Positions 5,121 through 12,370 of a DNA stretch of 13,765 nucleotides are shown here, piece by piece (the stretch's first letter is position 1; the number at the start of each line of letters is the position of its first letter). The translations under genes and the position numbers were made by a program. The stretch covers positions 1 to 13,765 of the forward strand of contig CAZYPK010000140.1 in assembly GCA_964649195.1 (NCBI GenBank), given 5' to 3'. The notes under the pieces were generated by a model. That model was not told the origin of the DNA, ran no database searches, and saw only the letters and a list, made by a program, of their open reading frames with translations. This stretch comes from JTS-RE9 sp964649195. GTDB taxonomy: Bacteria > Planctomycetota > Phycisphaerae > Phycisphaerales > Phycisphaeraceae.

Positions 5121-7268
5121 ATGAAAAGTTTCTACGAAAAGCCTTACGAATCGCAGAACCTTCCGCCGCAGGCGTTGGCCGGCTCGGCTGCGCCGATGCC
5201 GCCCGGGTCATCGCTCTCGTCCAGGAAGGCGGCTTCCGCTCCGCTGTTTGAATCGCTGATTCAGCCCAAGCCCAAGGCGGAGGAACCGGCGATCATCGAG
5301 CCGAGCGAAGAGACGCCGAAGCACAAACCCCCGGAGCACAAGCCCGCTGCCAAGCCTTCCGTGAAGTTCGAGCAACCGCGCCCCGCCCCCGTGTTTTCGC
5401 ACGCACCGGCCAGAGGCAGGAGCAGCGGCAGGAGCAGACCACCGGCACCCCCCCTCCAAAAAAAAACCACCGTTCTCCCCTCCCCTGCTCCTGCCACTGC
5501 CGCTGCCGCTGCTCCCGCCGCTGCCCGCGTGCTGATCGTCGGCCGCGTGGTGGCCACGGTGATCACCCTCGCCATGATCGGCCTCATCGGCCGGGTGGCT
5601 CATCTTCAGACCAGCCCGCCGCCGCAGATTCAGGCGCTCATCGGTTCGCAGTACAACACCACCACGCTCATGGGCCGGCGCGGCGCCATCACCGATCGCG
5701 AAGGCCGCATCCTCGCCACCACCGGCATCGCCCATCGCCTTTACGTCGATCCCCGGCGCGTGGCCGACCCGGGCACCTTCCCCGAATTCCTCGGCTACGC
5801 CCTGGGCTACGATCCGGCAAAAATCGGCAAGCGTCTGCATGATCTGGCTGACAAACGGTACGTCGTCATCGATCAGAAGCTCGATGATGAGCAGTGGCTC
5901 AAGCTCGAATCGATCCGCTCCAAGGCTGCGCGATCCCGTTCGCCGCAGGCCGCCGGCGCGGGCAACGTCGGCGGCGTGGAGGATGTGCAGTGGCAGCGGC
6001 TGACGGGCCTCTACACCGATCTCTGGCTCGAACGGCAATACCCGCAGGGCGCGGTCGGCGGACACGTCATCGGCTTCGTCGGGCAGGAGGGGCACGGCTT
6101 CGAGGGTGTCGAGCGCATCTTCAACCGCACCCTCACCGGCACGCCGGGCAAGCTCGGCTACCTCCGCGATGCCGGTCAGCGGCCGATGGAGTTGAACGTC
6201 GCCGCTTACGAACAACCCAGGGATGGCCGGCCGGTCCGCCTGAGCATCGACATCACCATTCAGGCGATCGCCGAGGCGGAGCTGGCCAAAACCTGCCGCG
6301 AGTTCGGCGCCAGGACCGGTGAGATGGTGATCATGGATCCGTACACCGGCGAGATCATCGCCATGGCGAACTACCCGGCGTTCGATCCCAACGAGGTGCG
6401 CACCACGCATCCCGATGTCCGCCGCAATCGCTGTGTCACCGATCCGTTCGAGCCCGGCTCGACGTTCAAGCCTTTCATCTGGGCCGCGGCGGTCGAGCAA
6501 GGCTACGCAAGGCCTGAGCAGATGATCAACACCGATGAATCGCTCGGCCGCCCGCTGCGCGACACGCAGAACCACGGCACCATCTCCTGGTCACAGGTGC
6601 TCATCAAATCCAGCAACCGGGGCATGGCCGTCGTCGGCAACAGGATGGGCAACACGAAACTCCACAACGCGGTCAAGTCCTTCGGCTTCGGCGAACTGAC
6701 CCACACCGGCTTCCCCGGCGAGTCGCGCGGCATGGTCAACCCGCTGCAAAAATGGAACCCGCGCTTCAGCCCCACCAGCGTGCCGATGGGGCAGGAAATC
6801 GCCGTGACGCCGCTCCAGCTTTGCCGGGCTTTCGCGGTGTTCGCCAACGGCGGCTACCTGGTCAGCCCGTCGATCACGGCCAAGGATCCTGATGATCCCC
6901 GTTCGCTCACCGTGGTGCAGCGGGTGCTCTCGCCCCGCACCGCGCAGATCACCAGGGATGTGATGCGGCAGGTCGTCACCGAAGGCACCGGCCGCAAGGC
7001 CAACAGTTCGCAGTACGCACTCTTCGGCAAGACCGGCACCGCCCAGATCGCCAAAAGAAACGGCGGCGGCTACGAACCCGACGCCTACTCGGGCGTCTTC
7101 GTCGGCGGCGCGCCGCTGGACAAGCCGCGACTGGTCATCGCCTGCGCCATTCACAGGCCTGATGTGAAAAAAGGATACTACGGCGGCATCATCGCGGCCC
7201 CCGCCGTCATGCGAACCTTCGAGCAAAGCCTCAACTACCTGGGCGTCGCGCCTCTCCCAGCCGCGACT
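5121..7268 (+). CDS. ftsI: penicillin-binding protein 2 / FtsI-type transpeptidase (3' end in gap)
   Basis: Class B PBP that cross-links peptidoglycan peptides at the septum, anchored in the membrane and acting outside it. 716 residues are visible. Residues 1-130 are a cytoplasmic, Pro/Ala/Lys-rich extension, much longer than the roughly 20 residues of E. coli FtsI. A membrane segment follows at about 137-157. The pedestal domain opens with GRRGAITDREGRILA at 185-199. The transpeptidase domain has all three active-site motifs: STFK with Ser447 and Lys450, SSN at 497-499 and KTG at 637-639. The last readable residues, near LNYLGVAPLP, are where family members usually end. The frame then enters a repeat palindrome and the N gap, so the true stop is not visible. 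If the flanks were joined directly, the frame would run on for 37 repeat-encoded codons to a TGA at 7480-7482. ATG 5121 is preferred to an in-frame TTG at 5115. No Shine-Dalgarno is evident. Confidence 0.93.
5415..5527. repeat. hexamer-like repeats inside the ftsI N-terminal extension
   Basis: GGCAGGAGCAGC is repeated at 5415-5437. A CTGCTCC/CTGCCG-type run at 5484-5524 is partly its reverse complement (CTGCTCCTGCC matches). The first encodes an Arg/Ser/Gly stretch, the second the Pro/Ala run before the membrane segment. Six-base units keep the frame, so the linker length can change without frameshift. Similar runs occur at 3940-3974 and 13642-13684. Confidence 0.6.
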
Positions 7269-7791
7269 NNNNNNNNNNNNNNNNNNNNNNNNNNNNNNNN
7301 NNNNNNNNNNNNNNNNNNNNNNNNNNNNNNNNNNNNNNNNNNNNNNNNNNNNNNNNNNNNNNNNNNNNCAACGAGTCGCGGAGATGCACCGCAACCAAGG
7401 GTGGTCGGTTCAACCTTTGATGAGCGACAACGAACGCGGGGGGACCGGGGGTGAATCAATTGTGGCCGGTGATCGGGGGTGAACCGGTCGAGGCCGGCGA
7501 CACACCGCGCGATCGACGCTTCTTCAGGCTGCTCCGGGGGGCGCGTCCGCGACTGGTTGAGTCGCGGCTGTAACAGAGCCGCGACTCAACGAGTCGCGGA
7601 GATGCACCGCAACCAAGGGTGGTCGGTTCAACCTTTGATGAACAACAACGAACGCGGCGGGACCGGGGGTGAATCGGTTGTGACCGGTGATCGGGGGTAA
7701 CCGGTCGAGGCCGGCGACACACGGCACGATCGACGCTCCTTCAGGCTGTTTGCGTCCGCGACTCGTTGAGTCGCGGCTGTGAGTCGCGGCT
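7259..7791. repeat. tandem repeat array B (about 217-bp units)
   Basis: A diverged relative of array A in the same orientation. A complete unit runs 7490-7706 (217 bases), with a partial unit before it (7369-7489) and another after it (from 7707). Palindromes lie at 7547-7567 (one stem mismatch), 7579-7599 and 7756-7776. A split palindrome is interrupted by the gap (AGCCGCGACT at 7259-7268, CAACGAGTCGCGG from 7369). Array B units differ from array A by an extra roughly 35 bases (GTGAATCGGTTGTGACCGG type) and by AGATGCACCGCAACC in place of AGATGGACGGCAACC. The array ends with a duplicated half-palindrome at 7781-7791, about 60 bases before the MFS ribosome binding site. No gene is seen between 7269 and 7863. 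Confidence 0.88.
7269..7368. other. assembly gap 2 (100 N)
   Basis: Exactly 100 N placed inside a palindrome at the 3' end of ftsI. Left flank CCGCGACT and right flank CAACGAGTCGCGG would together rebuild one normal 21-bp palindrome, so the gap probably hides an unknown number of array B units and the ftsI stop codon. Confidence 0.97.
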
Positions 7792-7863
7792 CCATCGCAT
7801 TTCCCCTTGCGCTTTGCTACGTTGTATCCCCATTGAGCATCGCCATTCCAGCGAGGGGCATCC

Positions 7864-9387
7864 ATGCACAGCGGTGAACACTTCGAAAAACCCAAAATTT
7901 CCAGTGGCAAACCGTGGTACGCGGAGATGACCCGCTATCACTGGTTCGTCTTTTTCGTCGCGGCGCTGGGCTGGCTGTTTGACTGCCTGGATCAGGCGCT
8001 GTTCGTGCTGGCCAGGCCCAAGGCGATGGAGGACCTGGTCCGGGAAACCGCCACGCTCACCGGTGCGGACCTCGCCGCCCGACGCACCCTGGCCGGTGAT
8101 GTCGTCACCTCCATCTTCATCCTCGGCTGGGCGACGGGCGGGCTCTTCTTCGGCATCCTTGGCGACCGCATCGGCCGCGCCAAGACGATGATGATCACCA
8201 TTCTGCTCTACTCGCTGTTCACCGGCCTCAGTTCGCTTTCGGTGGGCGTGTGGGATTTCGCCATCTATCGCTTTCTCACGGGGCTGGGCGTCGGCGGCGA
8301 GTTCGCCGTCGGCGTGGCGCTGGTGGCCGAGGTGCTGCCGGACAGCGCCCGCGCCCGTGCCCTGGGGCTGCTTCAGGCGCTGTCGGCGGTGGGCAACATC
8401 AGCGCCGCCATGATCAACCTGGGACTGGGCATCGCCCAGGAACAAGGCATGGTCGATAGCCCATGGCGCATCATGTTCCTCATCGGCGCCCTGCCCGCGC
8501 TGCTGGCCGTGGTCATCCGATGGAAGCTCAAGGAACCGGAACGGTGGCAGCAGGTCTCGCACGTGGGCGCCGCGAAAAAGCAACTGGGTTCCTACCGCGA
8601 GCTGCTGGGCAATCCCGTGCTTCGCAAGCATGCGCTGCTGGGCCTGGTGCTGGGCTGTTCGGGCATCGTCGGCCTGTGGTCGGTGGGGTTCTTCACGCCC
8701 GACCTGATTCGGCAGGTGCAGATGAAATCGGTGCGGGCCCAGGTCATCGCCGACCAGATCGCCGAGGCGGGAAGCGATGAAGCGAAACTCGCCGTGATTC
8801 GGAGGGTTGAGGCCCACTACGTTCCCAACGCGGCGGTGGAGCTGGATGGCGCCGCACTTGAGGCAAGGAAGGAGATCGACAAGATCACCAGCGGCCGGCT
8901 GACCACCTGGCAGAGCTACACCTATCTCGCGCAGAACATCGGCGCGGCCCTGGGCATGTTCGGCTTCGGCTGGCTGGCGCAGCGGATCGGCCGCAAGCCG
9001 ACCTTCCGCATCGCCTTCATCGCGGCATTCTTCAGCACCGCCGCCGTGTTCTGGTTCCTTCAGGACCTGTGGCAGATTTTCGTGCTCGTGCCGATCATGG
9101 GCTTCTGCCAGCTCTCGCTCTTTGCCGGTTATGCGATCTATTTCCCGGAGCTGTTTCCCACGCGCCTGCGATCGACCGGCACCAGCTTCTGCTACAACGT
9201 GGGCCGCTTCGTGGCGGCGCTGGGACCCCTGGGCAAGTCCGCGCTGGAGGCGATCTTTGCCGGGGTGTCTTCCGATCATGTGGATCGCCTGCGCTACGCG
9301 GGGGTGACGATGTGCCTGGTGTTCCTGGTGGGTCTGCTCGTGCTGCCGTTCCTCCCGGAAACGCACGGCAAACCGCTGGAGGATTAG
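7864..9387 (+). CDS. MFS transporter (sugar/organic-acid proton symporter type)
   Basis: Twelve-helix major facilitator of 507 residues in the inner membrane, probably a proton-coupled importer. TM1 (about 27-50) has Asp40 and Asp43. The loop between TM2 and TM3 carries motif A (GILGDRIGRAKTM, 97-109). RFLTGLGVGGEFAVG (136-150) with RARALGLLQ after it resembles the sugar and metabolite:H+ symporter branch. The second half repeats the pattern (GWLAQRIGRKPTF, 369-381; YFPELFPTRLRSTGTS, 426-441) and the tail PETHGKPLED is typical. Two loops are long: 52-78 after TM1, and a charged 68-residue insert at about 281-348 between TM7 and TM8. The substrate cannot be read from sequence. The start ATG has GAGGGG five bases upstream (7853-7858). 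The gene stands alone between array B and a convergent operon. Confidence 0.9.
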   Translation: MHSGEHFEKPKISSGKPWYAEMTRYHWFVFFVAALGWLFDCLDQALFVLARPKAMEDLVRETATLTGADLAARRTLAGDVVTSIFILGWATGGLFFGILGDRIGRAKTMMITILLYSLFTGLSSLSVGVWDFAIYRFLTGLGVGGEFAVGVALVAEVLPDSARARALGLLQALSAVGNISAAMINLGLGIAQEQGMVDSPWRIMFLIGALPALLAVVIRWKLKEPERWQQVSHVGAAKKQLGSYRELLGNPVLRKHALLGLVLGCSGIVGLWSVGFFTPDLIRQVQMKSVRAQVIADQIAEAGSDEAKLAVIRRVEAHYVPNAAVELDGAALEARKEIDKITSGRLTTWQSYTYLAQNIGAALGMFGFGWLAQRIGRKPTFRIAFIAAFFSTAAVFWFLQDLWQIFVLVPIMGFCQLSLFAGYAIYFPELFPTRLRSTGTSFCYNVGRFVAALGPLGKSALEAIFAGVSSDHVDRLRYAGVTMCLVFLVGLLVLPFLPETHGKPLED

Positions 9388-9399
9388 CAGCCCGTTGAA

Positions 9400-9448
9400 G
9401 AGGTCAGAAGTCAGAGGTCAGAGGTCAGAGGTCAGAGATCAGAGGTCA
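9400..9448. repeat. seven-unit heptanucleotide array (GAGGTCA)
   Basis: Seven units in phase: GAGGTCA, GAAGTCA, GAGGTCA three times, GAGATCA, GAGGTCA. It occupies most of the 71 bases between the convergent ends of the MFS gene and the plsC-like gene. No T-run terminator is seen here. Confidence 0.9.
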
Positions 9449-9458
9449 ATGAGCCGCT

Positions 9459-10139
9459 TCATCGGTTCTTCTCCAACTCATCGACCATCTGCTGCATCTG
9501 CTCGCGGAACCGTTCCAGCAGCCGGGCATCATCACCTGCCGTCTGCAACTGCTCGCCGGTCACGGGATCGCCGAATCGCACCGTGATGCGGCCGGTCAGA
9601 TGAGGCAGCTTTCGTCTGCGAGGCCAGGCTTCAAACGAGCCGGCGATCGCCATGGGGACGATCATGGCGCCGGATCGCCGGGCGATCAGCAGCATGCCCG
9701 ACTTGAACGGCAGCACGCGGCCATCCTCCGTCCGCGTGCCTTCGGGGAAAATCGACAGGCCGACGCCTTCCTTGATGATCTCGATGCATCGCCGCATGGA
9801 GGCGATGTCCGCCGTCCCCCGATCGACGGGGATGCCGTTGAGCGACTTGAGCAGCCAGCCCATGAAGAACGGCTTGAACAGATTGCGCCTGGCCAGCATG
9901 TGCATCGGCCGGGGGCCTGTCGCCATGCCGATCAGCAGCGGATCGAGAAAGGATTGATGGTTGCACACCAGCAGCACCGGCCCGGTGAGGGGCAGCTTTT
10001 CGCGTCCTTCGATCCGCAGGCGATAGAACAAACGAAACCAGCACCAGGTGATGAAACGGGCGGCCTGATACCAGAGCCAGCGGACCACGGATCGACGCGG
10101 GCAGCCTCGGATCAGTTCCGCAAAGCCGACGCGCTTCAA
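9459..10139 (-). CDS. plsC: 1-acyl-sn-glycerol-3-phosphate acyltransferase (PlsC family)
   Basis: Transfers an acyl chain to lysophosphatidic acid to make phosphatidic acid, at the inner face of the membrane. The 226 residues contain the family blocks in order: NHQSFLD at 60-66 (catalytic H61, D66), GIPVDRG at 102-108, FPEGTRTEDGR at 131-141, and IVPMAIAGS at 160-168. A weakly hydrophobic, Trp-rich N-terminal segment (about 20-38) may associate with the membrane. The start is TTG at 10139, overlapping the cmk stop (TTGA, four bases) and preceded by GGAG about eight bases upstream, so translation is probably coupled to cmk. A cmk-plsC pair is common in bacteria, often with rpsA next; here the heptamer array and a convergent gene follow instead. 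Related acyltransferases acting on other lipids cannot be excluded. Confidence 0.9.
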   Translation of the reverse strand: MKRVGFAELIRGCPRRSVVRWLWYQAARFITWCWFRLFYRLRIEGREKLPLTGPVLLVCNHQSFLDPLLIGMATGPRPMHMLARRNLFKPFFMGWLLKSLNGIPVDRGTADIASMRRCIEIIKEGVGLSIFPEGTRTEDGRVLPFKSGMLLIARRSGAMIVPMAIAGSFEAWPRRRKLPHLTGRITVRFGDPVTGEQLQTAGDDARLLERFREQMQQMVDELEKNR

Positions 10140-10837
10140 GGCAGACTCTCCGCAGGCTGCCGGGCCGTCTGCGCGCGAACCTTTCGCTCCAGAAGATCAA
10201 GCACCTGGTCCAGCGACATGTCGGACGTGTCGATCTCAACGGCATCGTCGGGCTTGATCAGCGGCCCTTCGCTGCGCGTGCTGTCGCGCTCATCCCGGCT
10301 GACGATCTGCTGAAGGATCACCCGTTCATCAGCATCGCGGCCGGCGGCCCGCAACTGCTCGGCGCGGCGCATCGCCCGCACCTGTGGCGAAGCGGTGATG
10401 AAGAACTTGAACCGGGCCTGCGGAAAGACCACCGATCCCTGATCGCGCCCTTCGGTGACCAGCCGCGGATGCAGCCGCCCGATCTGACGCTGCTCCTGCA
10501 CCAGCACCCGGCGGACCTCGCCGATGGCGGCGACTTCGCTGACGCAGCTCGTCACGTCGCTGTCGCGCAGCCGGTGGGTGACATCGCGATTGTTGATGAA
10601 CAGCCGGGGCGGATCGGTTTTCCAGTCGAAGCGGATCATGCAGTCACGGGCGAACTCTTCGACGATTTGCAAATGGCTGCGCGGATCGATGCCATCATCG
10701 AGGCACTGGGCCGTGATGCCGCGGTACATCGCCCCGGTGTCGAGAAACTCCACCCCCAGCCGCCTGGCCAGTTGCCTGGCGACGGAGGATTTTCCCGAAC
10801 CGGCCGGGCCGTCCAACGTGATGATCAATGGTTCCAT
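10136..10837 (-). CDS. cmk: cytidylate kinase
   Basis: Phosphorylates CMP and dCMP with ATP in the cytoplasm, recycling pyrimidines from RNA and lipid turnover. The 233 residues carry a P-loop GPAGSGKSS (10-18, Lys16), DTGAMYRG (33-40), GRDQGSVVFPQARFKFFITAS (130-150; the family usually has Ile or Met where Gln133 stands), and the lid and base region SRDERDSTRSEGPL (180-193) followed by DDAVEIDTS (197-205). Length is normal for the family. The frame is open upstream to 10951, but ATG 10837 is chosen because family members begin directly before the P-loop strand and the extra 38 residues look random. No clear Shine-Dalgarno precedes it. It is the first gene of the cmk-plsC operon and divergent from gcvT. 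The 195-base divergent spacer shows no confident promoter. Confidence 0.94.
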   Translation of the reverse strand: MEPLIITLDGPAGSGKSSVARQLARRLGVEFLDTGAMYRGITAQCLDDGIDPRSHLQIVEEFARDCMIRFDWKTDPPRLFINNRDVTHRLRDSDVTSCVSEVAAIGEVRRVLVQEQRQIGRLHPRLVTEGRDQGSVVFPQARFKFFITASPQVRAMRRAEQLRAAGRDADERVILQQIVSRDERDSTRSEGPLIKPDDAVEIDTSDMSLDQVLDLLERKVRAQTARQPAESLP

Positions 10838-11020
10838 CGGTGACGAGTTTAGCAAAAAAGGATGGAGCCGAGGCCATGCAAACCTATCCGGTGGCCGTCG
10901 ATGATGAAGCGGTTGTTTCAGTGGCTGTCGGAGAAGGACCGGCGATGCCACGCGGCGGTCGAGGCGGCCTCATCGCTGGCGTTTTTCCTCGATTCCGTTA
11001 GTCTTCTCCCTTCACCCCTC

Positions 11021-11025
11021 AAGGA
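11021..11025 (+). promoter_or_regulatory. ribosome binding site AAGGA of gcvT
   Basis: AAGGA ends seven bases before GTG 11033. It fixes that start, since the frame is open to 10862 but earlier codons have no such site and no family similarity. Confidence 0.7.
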
Positions 11026-11032
11026 TTCACGT

Positions 11033-12151
11033 GTGCTGCGAACCCCTTTCCATAAACAACACGTCGAAAACGGCGCCAAGCTGGTTGATTTCGCCGGCTG
11101 GGAAATGCCCATCATGTACAAGTCCATCATCGAGGAACACCGCCAGGTGCGAACCGTCGGCGGCCTCTTCGATGTCTCCCACATGGGCCGCCTGAAGTTC
11201 ACCGGCAAGGATGCGCGCAGACTCATCGAACGCATCACCACCCGCCGGGTCAGCGACATGAAGGAGTTCACCTGCCGCTACGGCCTCGTCTGCAACGAGC
11301 AAGGCGGCGTGCTCGATGACATCCTCATCTATCGCTATGAAGACCACTGGCTGCTGGTGGTCAACGCCTCCAATCGCGAAAAGATTCTGAGCCACATCAA
11401 AGCCGTCGCCGCAGCCGATGGTCTGAGCGTCAAGGTTGAAGACATCACGCAGTCCACCGGCATGCTCGCCCTGCAAGGCCCCAGGGTGATCGAGCAGATC
11501 GCGCGGTTCAGCAGCGAAGTGCCCGCCCTCAAGCGGTACGGCTTCTGCGTCAAGAGCCTGCTCATCGTGAAGCTGACCATCAGCCGAACGGGTTACACGG
11601 GCGAGGACGGCGTGGAAGTGATCATGCCCGCGCGCATGCCGGACATGGCGATCAAGATGATGCTCAGCAGCGGCGGCGCCGAGGGGCAGGCGATCATGCA
11701 GCCGATCGGACTGGGGGCGCGCGACACGCTGCGCATGGAGGCCGCGATGCCGCTCTATGGGCACGAGCTGGATGAACAGACCGATCCGCTTTCCGCGGGG
11801 CTGAACTTCGCCGTGAGCCTGGACAAAGGTGATGTGACCGGCGATGCCGGCCCCTTCATCGGGCAGAAGGCGCTGCAACAGATCGCGGCGCAAGGCGTCA
11901 AACGAAAACTCATCGGACTCAGGCTCAACAGCAAGCGCACCGCCAGGCAAGGCATGCCCCTGAAGCGGCACGACGCCACCGTCGGCATCGTCACCAGCGG
12001 GTGCATGTCGCCGACGCTGGGCTACCCGATCGCGATGGCTTACGTGGAGGCCGCGCACGCGGAGGCGGGCAACATGATGCAGGTCGCCCTCGGCGGCAGC
12101 ATGATCGATGCACAGGTCGTGCCGCTGCCGTTCTACAAACGCGCCAGGTGA
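11033..12151 (+). CDS. gcvT: aminomethyltransferase (glycine cleavage T protein)
   Basis: T protein of the glycine cleavage system: moves the methylene group from the aminomethyl-lipoyl H protein to tetrahydrofolate, releasing ammonia. The 372 residues match the family length. Visible signatures are RTPFHKQH (3-10), GAKLVDFAGWEMPIMY (14-29), FDVSHMG (46-52), GGVLDDILIY (91-100, Asp96 being the expected catalytic aspartate), SRTGYTGEDGVEV (184-196), GLGARDTLRMEAAMPLYGHEL (226-246) and GIVTSGCMSPTLGYPIAMAYV (318-338). The GTG start gives the N terminus expected for the family. Partners gcvH and gcvP are not in the window, so this is a stand-alone copy here. No glycine riboswitch core was recognised in the upstream spacer. 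A palindromic repeat begins 20 bases after the stop. Confidence 0.95.
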   Translation: MLRTPFHKQHVENGAKLVDFAGWEMPIMYKSIIEEHRQVRTVGGLFDVSHMGRLKFTGKDARRLIERITTRRVSDMKEFTCRYGLVCNEQGGVLDDILIYRYEDHWLLVVNASNREKILSHIKAVAAADGLSVKVEDITQSTGMLALQGPRVIEQIARFSSEVPALKRYGFCVKSLLIVKLTISRTGYTGEDGVEVIMPARMPDMAIKMMLSSGGAEGQAIMQPIGLGARDTLRMEAAMPLYGHELDEQTDPLSAGLNFAVSLDKGDVTGDAGPFIGQKALQQIAAQGVKRKLIGLRLNSKRTARQGMPLKRHDATVGIVTSGCMSPTLGYPIAMAYVEAAHAEAGNMMQVALGGSMIDAQVVPLPFYKRAR

Positions 12152-12170
12152 TGCGGTTGCTCCGAATAAG

Positions 12171-12355
12171 AGCCGCGACTCAACGAGTCGCGGACGTGAA
12201 CAGCCTGAAGAAGGGAAAATCGCGCGGTTGTGAAAGGCCTCGAAAACCGTGGGACAAGAGACGGGAGACAAGACGCGGGACCGTGGCCGCCCATCCACCG
12301 CGCCGCTCCACACCCTTTCAGGCCGTTCACGTCCGCGACGTGTTACGTCGCGGCT
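12171..12355. repeat. 185-bp element with 43-45-bp inverted ends between convergent genes
   Basis: The left end (AGCCGCGACT, then palindrome 12173-12193, then ACGTGAACAGCCTGAAGAAGGG) and the right end (CCCTTTCAGGCCGTTCACGT, then palindrome 12333-12353, then CT) are reverse complements with few differences. Both palindromes belong to the family found in arrays A and B. The left one has stem CCGCGACTC, the right one CCGCGACGT. The centre (about 100 bases) is purine-rich with GGGAGACAAGACGCGGGACC and has no gene. The ends sit 20 bases after the gcvT stop and 15 bases after the M20 stop. No flanking target-site duplication is evident. Confidence 0.75.
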
Positions 12356-12370
12356 CTGACAGACATCTCA

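Noticed and set aside
5208..6575. 455-codon minus-strand frame opposite ftsI
   Set aside because: ftsI shows all catalytic motifs on the + strand; this frame has none and starts without a ribosome binding site.
3977..7791. CRISPR array
   Set aside because: Units are about 182-217 bases and similar along their whole length; there are no short repeats with unique spacers and no cas genes.
7741..9366. 541-codon minus-strand frame opposite the MFS transporter
   Set aside because: His/Gln/Arg-rich composition is typical of the shadow of a GC-rich gene, and it also runs into array B.
10838..10951. Longer cmk N terminus starting at 10951
   Set aside because: The extra 38 residues have no family similarity; cytidylate kinases begin just before the P-loop strand.
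10862..11032. Longer gcvT N terminus starting at 10862
   Set aside because: AAGGA and GTG 11033 give the family N terminus; the upstream 57 codons have no similarity to T proteins.
10838..11032. Glycine riboswitch upstream of gcvT
   Set aside because: Looked for the conserved tandem aptamer core sequences in the divergent spacer and saw none.
11027..12313. 428-codon minus-strand frame opposite gcvT
   Set aside because: Shadow of gcvT; it extends into the repeat element downstream and has no family features.
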